A stretch of DNA of 12,351 nucleotides from Terriglobus sp. (GTDB lineage Bacteria > Acidobacteriota > Terriglobia > Terriglobales > Acidobacteriaceae), in the NCBI GenBank assembly GCA_023265355.1, contig JAHFTZ010000020.1:1-12351 (forward strand), written 5' to 3'. Shown piece after piece: positions 5,556 through 12,350 of the stretch. Every line of letters starts with the position of its first letter. The first letter of the stretch is position 1. The notes beneath the pieces are model-generated. The model saw only the letters and a program-made list of their open reading frames with translations. It was not told the DNA's origin and did not search any database. A program made the translations under genes and the position numbers.

Positions 5556-7643
5556 ATGATGAAGAAGCTTCGCTTGAACATCAGCCAATGCATCTGCAGC
5601 CTCGCATGTTCCGCTACGTGTTTATTCTGGATGCGGCACGTTAGCAGTGGAATTCATGCGGGGGCCATTCTCTTTTTCTGGCTGATGCCCCTCGTCTTCT
5701 TCTACCTCGGAGACGGCGCGCTTCGTTGGCTACGCATTCCCCTGCGCCCGGTTCAGGCGTTTCCTGTAGCCTTCCTATTCGGCAGTTTCCTCGGCATTCT
5801 GCTGCTGTTTTTCTTTCACCTCTTCCTTCCCCTGCCGCTTCAGGCTGCGGACGGCCTGCTCTTTTTGGTTGCGTTGTGTGTCGCCGCATCTGCTCCGACC
5901 CGGAGGATCGCGAGCGGCGAGGCGGATCGGCCCTGGCTTGCCGTCGCGGCTACCGTCATGATCCTCGCTGCAGCGACGCTCTGGACGCAAGACCTGCGGC
6001 CCGCCTTGACCGTTCAAGGAAATCAAGTTGTGATCGGCCCTTGGATTGACGCCCTGTTCCACGCGGAATTCATCGCTGAATTCCATGATGACGCCAGCCC
6101 CATCAAGCTTGGCCATCCCGATCTGGCGGGAAGGCCTCTGCCCATCTATCACTACGCTACCTATATTCTGCCCGCATCCGTGGAAGCCTGGTCTCCAGGC
6201 ACAACCGCCTTCGAAACCGTGATGACGTTCTGGATTCCCTTCGGTTTCGTGCAACTGGGGTTTGCTGCTTTTTGCCTCGCGACCGAGTGGTCAAGCGACT
6301 TGGCCGGCATTGCCGCGATTGCGGCCGTCCTGCTTGTACCCTCCGCACCCACTTACAGCATTCCCGTCTACTACTACTCTTTCCATTGGATTTTGGCCGT
6401 CTCGATCGGCCTTGCTTACGGTATTGCCGGGCTCAGTGCAGGCTTGATTCTTCTTACGCGGGGCTTGCGAGAAAACCACAACTATTTGATCCTCAGCGGC
6501 TTAGGCTTCCTGGCGGCGGACGCGTTTCTCAAGGTGCATGCCGCTCTCGTTGGGATCCCTCTCGGGCTGATCTGGATTGTTTGCTGCAAAAAAGGTTGGT
6601 CCGTTCGGAGGCGCCTTCTCGTGGGTGTGGCCCTGGCAGTGACCGGCTATTGCGCCATGCGCGTATTGCATCACGTTAATGTTGGTCCAAACCTTCTACC
6701 CGCTCTCCATGATGTAGGCTTTGCGTGGGCAACGTCTCGCATACTCATGATGCCGTCGGGGTTCTGGCATGACTTAATCCTTCGTCCCTATTTTTATCTG
6801 CCTATCGTCCATAGGCTGACAGTTGTGTTTTTACTGGTAGCCACGACTTTAGGTATCTGGTTGCCGATCTGGATGGTCCTTCTGTTCTGGAAACGTAGAC
6901 GAGAGCAATGGCAGCTGTTCGATGTCGTACCGCTACTCGTGGGTGTCATCTTCCTCTACTACGCGCTGTGCACCACCCGCAGTAAGCTCGGTTCGCTGGA
7001 CGAGCTCTGGCATCGTCCTTTCGTTTTCTTTTATTTCATTGCGGCCGTCTGGTGCGCGACGGGCCTTACGGCAGCGTTCGAGCGCCGCTTCCAGCGCCAC
7101 GCAGTCGGGCCACTCGCCTTGGTTCTTGGGCTCAGCGCATTACTGATGGCCGTCCCATGGGTGCAGGGCAAAGACGTACAACACTCCATGCGACTCTACG
7201 CAGGCAACACCAATACTCGCTTTGATCTCGGCTTTTACCATTGCGCGTTGTTCGTCCGCACTCACTCCGCTCAGACAGATATCGTCCAGAGCAACCAACC
7301 ACCTGTCGACCCGCTCTCTGAAAACTTCGACTCCGGGGAAAATCGCACCATCGACCCATTCCTTTCAGCAATGGCGGAGAGGCGTGGATACCTGGGGCGT
7401 TCTCCGGCTTACTGGATACAATCTGCAAGTCAAACGCCCGAGATGAAAGTATCGGAAGAACGTGCAGATACCCTCAAAAGGATGAGAATGGCAAACGACG
7501 ATAGCACACTCAAGGGATTCAGGGACCAGACCGGTATTCGCTGGTACATTGCTAGCCCGGGAGAGCCGCTTTCCTGGCCTACGGATATAGTGCAGCATCC
7601 AGTGTTTACATCTGAGGGGTACAGGCTCTACGACCTGCAGTAG
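5556..7643 (+). CDS. Polytopic membrane protein, putative GT-C-type glycosyltransferase
   Basis: This is a 695-residue protein. The ATG at 5556 lies 4 bases after wecE, with an AGGGGG run 11 bases upstream. A longer frame would overlap wecE by more than 100 bases and adds only polar sequence. By eye there are about 13 transmembrane segments up to residue 540, then a soluble tail of about 150 residues. After the fifth helix comes a long loop with conserved-looking polar residues: W163-I-D165-A-L-F-H169, PDLAG, and Y198-H199-Y200 before LPA. A first large periplasmic loop with an acidic residue is the hallmark of GT-C enzymes such as ArnT, which use polyprenyl-phosphate sugars. The tail contains an AMAERRGYLGR segment and ends YRLYDLQ. 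I cannot name a family. A polymerase or lipid-sugar transporter is possible, but its position between a nucleotide-sugar transaminase and a GT2 favours a transferase. Confidence 0.7.
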   Translation: MMKKLRLNISQCICSLACSATCLFWMRHVSSGIHAGAILFFWLMPLVFFYLGDGALRWLRIPLRPVQAFPVAFLFGSFLGILLLFFFHLFLPLPLQAADGLLFLVALCVAASAPTRRIASGEADRPWLAVAATVMILAAATLWTQDLRPALTVQGNQVVIGPWIDALFHAEFIAEFHDDASPIKLGHPDLAGRPLPIYHYATYILPASVEAWSPGTTAFETVMTFWIPFGFVQLGFAAFCLATEWSSDLAGIAAIAAVLLVPSAPTYSIPVYYYSFHWILAVSIGLAYGIAGLSAGLILLTRGLRENHNYLILSGLGFLAADAFLKVHAALVGIPLGLIWIVCCKKGWSVRRRLLVGVALAVTGYCAMRVLHHVNVGPNLLPALHDVGFAWATSRILMMPSGFWHDLILRPYFYLPIVHRLTVVFLLVATTLGIWLPIWMVLLFWKRRREQWQLFDVVPLLVGVIFLYYALCTTRSKLGSLDELWHRPFVFFYFIAAVWCATGLTAAFERRFQRHAVGPLALVLGLSALLMAVPWVQGKDVQHSMRLYAGNTNTRFDLGFYHCALFVRTHSAQTDIVQSNQPPVDPLSENFDSGENRTIDPFLSAMAERRGYLGRSPAYWIQSASQTPEMKVSEERADTLKRMRMANDDSTLKGFRDQTGIRWYIASPGEPLSWPTDIVQHPVFTSEGYRLYDLQ

Positions 7644-7816
7644 TTGGCATGCACGTATTGATCTTCTACGCGCGCCACAGAACCACGCGCAGCGAGATGA
7701 CCTCCATTTTTTCGCCTTGCATCTCTGTGCCGAGGACAAGTCATAGCCATTCTCGGGTACGCGCCGCCCTCAAAACTGGAAGCATTCAATCAATCTCGAG
7801 GCCAGATATACATCGA

Positions 7817-8803
7817 ATGAACAACGAGCGCCCTTACCTCTCCATTGTCATTCCCGTCTTCCGCGCGGAGAAGATTCTACCGGTCCTGTGCGAAAGGCTC
7901 ACCGCAAGCCTACGGACTCTGAACGTCGAGTACGAAATCGTTCTAATCGACGATCGCAGCCCTGATAAATCCTGGGAAGTCATGCAGCGGATGACTGTTC
8001 TTTATCCTACGATCACGGCAGTCCGGCTCAGTCGGAATTTCGGCCAGCATTACGCTTTGACAGCGGGCCTCGACTTTGTCTCTGGCGAATGGACCGTGAC
8101 CATGGACTGTGACCTCCAGGATCAACCGGAAGAGATTCCCAAGCTTCTCGCGATGGCGGAACAGGGTAACGATGTGGTCCTGGCGCGTCGCATGGACCGT
8201 AAAGATCGGTGGACCAAACGATGGTCTTCTCGCTTCTTCTACCAGGTCTACTTCCTGCTATCCGGGCTTCGGATGGATCCCACAGTCGGTTGCTTCCGTA
8301 TTATGCGACGCACCGTGGTCGAGGGCTATCGCAACATGGGGGAAGGCTCCAGGCACTTCGGCGGCCTGATCCACTGGCTGGGTTTCAGGACTGCCTACGT
8401 AGATGTTGCGCATGCGGCCCGCTACGAGGGGTTGTCATCTTATAAGTTTCACGCCCTGTTGCGGCTAGCCATCAACGGAATCGTCGCCTTCTCGAATCGA
8501 CCGTTGTACTTTTCCGTAGCCTTGAGTTTGATCATGTTCTTGTTCTCGGTCGGATTTGGCGTCTGTGTCCTGATCTCGTATCTGGTTCACCACACAGTGG
8601 CCGTTCCCGGATGGATGAGTCTTTCAATACTGACGATGTTTATTGGAAGCCTGATCCTGCTAAACGTCGGAATCCTCGGGATTTATATAGGACGCATCTA
8701 CAATGAGACGAAAAGAAGGCCGCTCTATGTGGTAGATCAGATCGTTGCCACTGCCCCGGCTCCGCTCCCCCGTCGCGACTTGACCAAGACCAGCCATAGA
8801 TAG
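7817..8803 (+). CDS. ArnC/GtrB-like polyprenyl-phosphate glycosyltransferase (GT2)
   Basis: This is a 328-residue GT2 enzyme. It has LSIVIPVFRAEKILPVL (nucleotide-binding start), VLIDDRSPDKSWEVM, LSRNFGQHYALTAGLDF, and the donor/metal motif D97-C-D99 in MDCDLQDQPEEIP. Two C-terminal transmembrane helices (about 225-255 and 270-295) are followed by GIYIGRIYNETKRRPLYVV. Family members transfer a sugar from a nucleotide donor to undecaprenyl phosphate at the cytoplasmic face. The lipid-linked sugar is then flipped and used by a GT-C transferase. The ATG at 7817 is preferred because it directly precedes the GT2 fold. The frame stays open a further 56 codons upstream to 7649, but that extension is low in family resemblance. 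The Shine-Dalgarno is weak (GAGG about 15 bases upstream). The 173-base gap to the preceding gene is larger than elsewhere in the cluster. Which sugar it uses is not readable; Fuc4NAc is inferred from context. Confidence 0.85.
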   Translation: MNNERPYLSIVIPVFRAEKILPVLCERLTASLRTLNVEYEIVLIDDRSPDKSWEVMQRMTVLYPTITAVRLSRNFGQHYALTAGLDFVSGEWTVTMDCDLQDQPEEIPKLLAMAEQGNDVVLARRMDRKDRWTKRWSSRFFYQVYFLLSGLRMDPTVGCFRIMRRTVVEGYRNMGEGSRHFGGLIHWLGFRTAYVDVAHAARYEGLSSYKFHALLRLAINGIVAFSNRPLYFSVALSLIMFLFSVGFGVCVLISYLVHHTVAVPGWMSLSILTMFIGSLILLNVGILGIYIGRIYNETKRRPLYVVDQIVATAPAPLPRRDLTKTSHR

Positions 8804-8954
8804 TGGCAGTCCTCGCCCGGCACCGCAATGATCTCTGTGCTCGTGGGATGCGACTCTCGGATAGCGGTGCTTGGTGAGATGTAGCTTCGCTCCGGTGTGA
8901 CGGTGAATCGTCTAAGGAATAATCCGGACAGTAGTTCAGGGTCCAGCTAAAGAA

Positions 8955-10148
8955 TCAGATACGCATGGGCATGAGGATGTAGCGGTATTTCTGGTCTTCG
9001 TTGGCGTCTTCGGGGCGCATCTGGCCGGCGGATTGGGCGTCCTTGAACTCGAGGCGCACTTCGCCGGTGTTGCCGATGGCCTTGAGGAAGTCGATGAGGT
9101 ACTGCGAGTTGAAGCCTACGACGAGGGGGTCGTAGTTATAGGGCGTCTCGATGATGTCTTCCGATTCGCCGGAGTCGGTGGAGGAGCTGGAGATGCGGAG
9201 CTCGTTTTGTTCTAGACGGATCTTTACCGCGCCGGAGCGCTCGTCGGCGAACTGGGCGACGCGCTGGAGGGCTCCCATGAGGTCTTCCGAGCGGACGATG
9301 ACGAACTTGTTGTTGTCGCGCGGGAGGACGGCTTCGTAGTTGGGGAACTGGCCGGTGAGCTTGCGGCTGGTGAGGACGCGACCTCCGATACGGAAGAAGA
9401 GCGTGGTGTCATCGTCGGCAAACTCGACGTAGTCCTCTTCTTCGGTGGCGGCGTTGGAGTTCGCGAGAAGCGAGGAGAGTTCACCGAGCGCTTTGCGCGG
9501 GATGAGGGTCTTCTTTTCGCCGGAGACGCCTTCGAGGTTTTCGCCCAGGCGCTCGATGTGGGCGAGGCGGTGGCCGTCGGTCGCCACCATGGCCATGCTC
9601 TCCGCCTTGAGGACGAGAAGGGCACCGTTGAGGGTGTAGCGCGACTCTTCGCTGGAGATGGAGAAGATCGTTTTGGCGATCATGCTGCGCAGGGCGGGAA
9701 CGGCGATTTTGATAGAGCCTGTGGCGGGGAACTCGGCGACCTGGGGGAAGTTAGCGCGCGCCATGCCGACCATCTTGGTGTTGGAGCGTCCGGCGCGGAT
9801 CTGGACCCAGTGGTTATCCATCAGCTTGATGGAGATTTCTCCGTCCGGAAGGAGCTTGATGTAGTCGTAGAGCTTGCGTGCGGGGATGGTGCAGGCGCCG
9901 GGCTTTTTGACCTTGGCGGCGCAGGAGGTGCGCAGCGACTGGTCAAGGTCGGTGGCCGTGATGGTCAGGCGGTCTTCGTCGGCTTCGAAGAGGAAGTTCG
10001 ACAGGATCGGGATCGTGGTCTTGCGTTCGACTACGGACTGCGCCGCGGTGAGTTCGCGCAGAAGCTCCGAGCGGGAGACGGAGATCTCCAGATTGCCTGT
10101 GGGAGCAACGGGGGTACCTGAGGAGAGCGGAGAGGCAGCGGTCGACAC
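8955..10148 (-). CDS. dnaN: DNA polymerase III subunit beta (sliding clamp)
   Basis: This is a 397-residue protein that encircles DNA as a dimer and tethers the replicative polymerase. Family landmarks are all in order: LLRELTAAQSVVERKTTIPILSN (positions about 29-51), DLDQSLR, the domain II start with FPQVAEFP, TDGHRLAH, LIPRKALGEL, FPNYEAVLPR near residue 280, and the closing YILMPMRI. It exceeds the usual length of about 366-375 because of an N-terminal extension of about 20 residues rich in Ser, Ala and Pro, plus short acidic insertions (AATEEEDY; SGESEDIIE). The start is GTG with GGAGGA 7 bases upstream, which decides it. dnaA, dnaN's usual neighbour, is not next to it within this window. 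The coding strand is richer in C than G, the reverse of what a leading-strand gene normally shows. Confidence 0.97.
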   Translation of the reverse strand: MSTAASPLSSGTPVAPTGNLEISVSRSELLRELTAAQSVVERKTTIPILSNFLFEADEDRLTITATDLDQSLRTSCAAKVKKPGACTIPARKLYDYIKLLPDGEISIKLMDNHWVQIRAGRSNTKMVGMARANFPQVAEFPATGSIKIAVPALRSMIAKTIFSISSEESRYTLNGALLVLKAESMAMVATDGHRLAHIERLGENLEGVSGEKKTLIPRKALGELSSLLANSNAATEEEDYVEFADDDTTLFFRIGGRVLTSRKLTGQFPNYEAVLPRDNNKFVIVRSEDLMGALQRVAQFADERSGAVKIRLEQNELRISSSSTDSGESEDIIETPYNYDPLVVGFNSQYLIDFLKAIGNTGEVRLEFKDAQSAGQMRPEDANEDQKYRYILMPMRI

Positions 10149-10155
10149 GATTTGA

Positions 10156-10161
10156 TCCTCC
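10156..10161 (-). promoter_or_regulatory. Ribosome binding site of dnaN (GGAGGA)
   Basis: The reverse strand carries GGAGGA 7 bases before GTG (10146-10148). It is a strong match to the anti-Shine-Dalgarno and the main evidence for using GTG rather than a later start. Confidence 0.8.
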
Positions 10162-10226
10162 AGGAGCTTTTACGGGCGGTTGGCCACAAGCGTATCACTG
10201 CCTTCACAGGCGGCGATATGGGTTTG

Positions 10227-10255
10227 ATTCTAGCGGGTGTTACGGGATTTTTCAG
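10227..10255 (-). promoter_or_regulatory. Candidate sigma70-type promoter for dnaN
   Basis: On the reverse strand CTGAAA (-35, 4 of 6 to TTGACA, at 10250-10255) and TAGAAT (-10, 5 of 6, at 10227-10232) are exactly 17 bases apart. Transcription would start near 10220, giving a leader of about 70 bases. It is read by eye from consensus only. Confidence 0.4.
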
Positions 10256-10261
10256 GGTGTG

Positions 10262-10800
10262 AATCGCAGGGCTTTCTTTAGGAAAACAGGGCTTTTGCTT
10301 TTCTTCGCGCCAGCGACGAAGGCTTCTAAAAAACAACAGATAAATAAGAGACTTTTCTAGTAGTAGAAGCCGTTGCTGTTGGAAAAGTGGAAGACCGTCC
10401 TATGTGGCGGAGAGCAGGCGGGTTGGGTGCGTGTCTTTAAATAGAAAACGGGGCTGCCAAAACAGGAAGATGCGGAAGGTTGGAGGGAGGATGCTGCGAG
10501 CGTCACTGGATGTACGCATTCTGCACAGCGGAAGAGCTTCCACAGGCGGAAGAAGCAGGTGGGATTAACGGAAAAGGCGGTCCCGCGCAAGCAGGCCGCG
10601 AGGAATTAAGACCCTTAATTTCAACAGCCTGCGTGTGGAGACAGAGGAAAGCTGGACTTATCCAAGGTTTCCACTGTTTTGGGATGGGTGTGGAGTACCG
10701 GGTGCGAATCCCCCGGGGTGTGGGGCCTTCGATTGATGGGTTGAAGCAAATTTTATTTTTTGGTCATGGCTCGAAAGCGGGAGATGAAAAGACACAGGTG
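10262..10800. other. Gene-free region upstream of dnaN with origin-like motifs
   Basis: From dnaN's start (10149) to the next supported gene (10866) there are about 700 bases without a convincing gene. Visible elements are an AT-rich stretch (10325-10357) and an adjacent TAG-TAG-TAG-AAG run at 10358-10369. An 8-bp inverted repeat, GGCTTCTA/TAGAAGCC, encloses both (10321-10328 and 10364-10371). An AT hairpin, AATTAAG-ACC-CTTAATT, lies at 10604-10620. A cluster of DnaA-box-like sites occurs at 10634 (TGTGGAGAC), 10658 (TTATCCAAG), 10667 (GTTTCCACT) and 10689 (TGTGGAGTA), each two to three mismatches from TTATCCACA. A T-rich stretch lies at 10751-10761. None is a perfect DnaA box. Confidence 0.3.
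10604..10620. repeat. AT-rich 7-bp inverted repeat AATTAAG / CTTAATT
   Basis: Perfect arms flank a 3-base loop (ACC). It lacks a GC stem and a T tract, so it is unlikely to be a terminator. It lies 14 bases from the cluster of DnaA-box-like motifs. Confidence 0.5.
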
Positions 10801-10865
10801 TAATAGCGGTTTCCTTTAGGAGAATTTATTGTCACTTTTATGCAAGGGTTTGCAAGGATGTTTCT

Positions 10866-11126
10866 ATGCGTGTGATTTGCAAGAAATCGATGATGGGAAA
10901 TGATGTTCGTTGTCAGGTGTGTGGACAGGGCTTTGTGGTTTTCTGGCAGGGGCGCGTCCAGGTGAGGCAGTTGGAGAGGCAACTGGTGCTGGATCATCTC
11001 CGGATGCAGCATGAGCAGGGCGGCAATGGTGCGGAGGTGCATCCGGCGGTGGCCTTCGATGTCCTGCTGTGGGATGGAGGGGCGTTCGGCGAAACGGCGG
11101 GGCAGCAGCAGAGCGCGGTTTCGTAG
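10866..11126 (+). CDS. Small protein with CxxC...HxxxxH motif, hypothetical
   Basis: This is an 86-residue protein. The ATG at 10866 has AAGGA 7 bases upstream. Third codon positions are strongly G/C, mostly G, through the frame, which supports real coding. C16-x2-C19 in RCQVCGQGFVV and H44-x4-H49 in LDHLRMQHEQG could together bind one zinc ion. The gap of 24 residues is longer than in classical C2H2 fingers. A further HPAVAFDV and WDGG follow near the C-terminus. I do not recognise the family. A zinc-binding DNA or RNA contact is possible but inferred. An overlapping open frame on the other strand lacks these signs. It lies 90 bases before the cupin gene in the same direction, and the two may be co-transcribed. 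Confidence 0.6.
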   Translation: MRVICKKSMMGNDVRCQVCGQGFVVFWQGRVQVRQLERQLVLDHLRMQHEQGGNGAEVHPAVAFDVLLWDGGAFGETAGQQQSAVS

Positions 11127-11216
11127 GCGTTCTGTAAAAGACGAATCCCGAGATAGATATTCAGTCTTTCGAAGTCCGGGATTGTCGTTTGTGGAGAGCG
11201 CAGCGTAGGATGCGGC

Positions 11217-11699
11217 ATGCAAAATCGACGTGATCTTCTGGCTGCTCTGCCCGCGCTTGCACTGCTAGGGCCTGCTTTGGCTGCTGCACAGGAATCTGCT
11301 TCGGGAACGAAGGCTGGACCGGCGGGGACGGTGGATGGCACGGCTCGGCTGGCGCACAATACGGTCTTCCGTTACAGCGATTTGAAGGTCAGCAAGTCTG
11401 CGAACGGGGAGAGCCGCGCGATCCTGAGCGGGAGTCTGCCGACGGGCGAGGGGTTGGAGATGCACCAGACGATGCTTCTGCCGGGGCATGCGCCGCATCC
11501 GCCCCATCAACACATGCACTCAGAGCTGCTGCTGGTTCGGACCGGAACGCTCTCGTGGCTTGTGAACGGCAAGCAGGAGACGGCGGGGTCGGGGGATATT
11601 CTCTATGCGGCTTCGCAGGAGCTGCATGGGCTGAAGAATATCGGGACGACGAATGCGGAGTATTTTGTGGTGGCGATCGGGCCGAATCTGAAGAAGTGA
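11217..11699 (+). CDS. Tat-exported cupin-domain protein
   Basis: This is a 160-residue protein. The N-terminus has twin arginines (NRRDLL) followed by a hydrophobic stretch ending in ALAAAQ, so export by the Tat route with cleavage near residue 24 is likely. The cupin barrel covers about residues 55-155. Motif 1 is G90...H97-x-H99-x3-E103 within PHPPHQHMHSELLLVRTG, and motif 2 contains GDILYAASQELHGL with H137. These form the usual three-His-one-Glu metal site. Single-domain cupins of this size range from isomerases and dioxygenases to sugar- or ligand-binding proteins, so the reaction cannot be read. AGGA lies about 8 bases before the ATG. An 8-bp inverted repeat begins 8 bases after the stop. 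Confidence 0.82.
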   Translation: MQNRRDLLAALPALALLGPALAAAQESASGTKAGPAGTVDGTARLAHNTVFRYSDLKVSKSANGESRAILSGSLPTGEGLEMHQTMLLPGHAPHPPHQHMHSELLLVRTGTLSWLVNGKQETAGSGDILYAASQELHGLKNIGTTNAEYFVVAIGPNLKK

Positions 11700-11706
11700 G
11701 AGCAAT

Positions 11707-11736
11707 GATCTGAGCTCGGTGATCGGAACTCAGATC
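11707..11736. repeat. 8-bp inverted repeat GATCTGAG / CTCAGATC after the cupin gene
   Basis: Perfect arms at 11707-11714 and 11729-11736 sit between two convergent genes. It could act as a bidirectional transcription stop, but no T tract follows on either side. Confidence 0.4.
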
Positions 11737-11756
11737 AGGGACAGGCCCAGCGGCGT

Positions 11757-11990
11757 TTAGTAACGCTCTCCAGGCGCAGGGCGATACACATTCGTGTCCC
11801 CACTGCGTTGGTCCCGCATACGGACGTAAAGGCCCCTCATTTTTATGGCGGACTGGGACAGAAGCCCAAACACGCGATCGCAGGCGATTCCTATGACGCG
11901 GACCTGCTTCACCAGCGATGGGCCAGGCGTCGTCGTATTCGTTCGGGACTGCAATGCCCTGACCATCTCCGGCCCTAAATAGGGAAGCAT
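11757..11990 (-). CDS. Small hypothetical protein (77 aa)
   Basis: This is a 77-residue protein from the ATG at 11988-11990. A strong GGAGG 6 bases upstream decides this start over one 18 codons further out, which has no Shine-Dalgarno. The sequence begins MLPYLGPEMVRAL, has a basic middle (VKQVRVIGIACDRVFGLL) and ends in a polar tail (YRPAPGERY). There is no signal peptide, membrane helix or recognisable motif. It converges with the cupin gene. It is a real small gene if the ribosome binding site is trusted, otherwise a chance frame. Confidence 0.45.
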   Translation of the reverse strand: MLPYLGPEMVRALQSRTNTTTPGPSLVKQVRVIGIACDRVFGLLSQSAIKMRGLYVRMRDQRSGDTNVYRPAPGERY

Positions 11991-12129
11991 GTTTGACCTC
12001 CAGCGTCTCTCGACGTCATTCGCGATGCTGAGAGTTCTGCGCATCTGGTGTGAATAACAAGTCGAGCGTGGAGTTATTCCCGGCCTGTCGTTACTTCAAC
12101 CGGTTGGCTTCGGATAAGTCTTAAGAAAC

Positions 12130-12165
12130 AAGGGCCCCATTCCCATATTGGGACCTGGGGCCTTT
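12130..12165 (-). terminator. Intrinsic terminator of the leftward gene at the right edge
   Basis: A GC-rich hairpin has outer arms AGGGCCCCA (12131-12139) and TGGGGCCTT (12156-12164) and inner arms TCCCA/TGGGA around a 3-base loop, with a small internal bulge. Read leftward it is followed by TTGTTTCTT. It starts 21 bases after the stop of the gene ending at 12186, so it fits a rho-independent terminator. Confidence 0.65.
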
Positions 12166-12185
12166 GAGCTTGTGGGGGGTGTTGG

Positions 12186-12350
12186 TTACTGGGCGGTAGA
12201 GGTGTCGGGCTTGCCTGCGGGTTCGATGGCGTTGGGGAAGATGCCCTTGATGGGGGCGTTGCGGTCGCGGTTCTGTTCCGGGTGGGGGAAGGGTTTACGG
12301 GGCATCATCTCTTCGCGCTCCGAGGTGTTGTAGAGGAAGATGGCTTCGAT
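12186..12350 (-). CDS. C-terminal end of an unidentified leftward gene (5' end outside window)
   Basis: The reverse strand is open from the window edge for 54 residues to a TAA stop. It starts IEAIFLYNTSEREEMMPRKP, then is proline- and charge-rich (FPHPEQNRDRN, then IKGIFPN) and ends KPDTSTAQ. Codon third positions are mostly C/G, mainly C, which fits coding. A good terminator follows. The tail looks unstructured and gives no family. The start and main domain lie beyond the window. Confidence 0.6.
   Translation of the reverse strand: MEAIFLYNTSEREEMMPRKPFPHPEQNRDRNAPIKGIFPNAIEPAGKPDTSTAQ

Noticed and set aside
7649..7816. 56-codon in-frame N-terminal extension of the GT2 gene
   Set aside because: The extension shows no GT2 resemblance and no ribosome binding site; the fold begins right after the ATG at 7817.
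9558..10121. Forward frame of 187 codons inside dnaN
   Set aside because: It is antisense to an unmistakable dnaN; long open frames on the opposite strand are expected in GC-rich coding DNA, and the product is a Gly/Asp/Val-rich shadow without motifs.
10696..10722. tRNA-like T-arm (GGGTGCGAATCCC)
   Set aside because: The conserved TTC of the T loop is missing and no acceptor, D or anticodon stem can be built around it on either strand.
10480..10803. Forward frame of 107 codons in the gap upstream of dnaN
   Set aside because: There is no ribosome binding site, no domain and an irregular composition; treated as chance in non-coding DNA.
10764..11222. Leftward frame of 152 codons over the small CxxC gene
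   Set aside because: Its product is His/Leu/Arg-rich without motifs; the forward frame over the same bases has a better ribosome binding site, third-position bias and a plausible metal motif.
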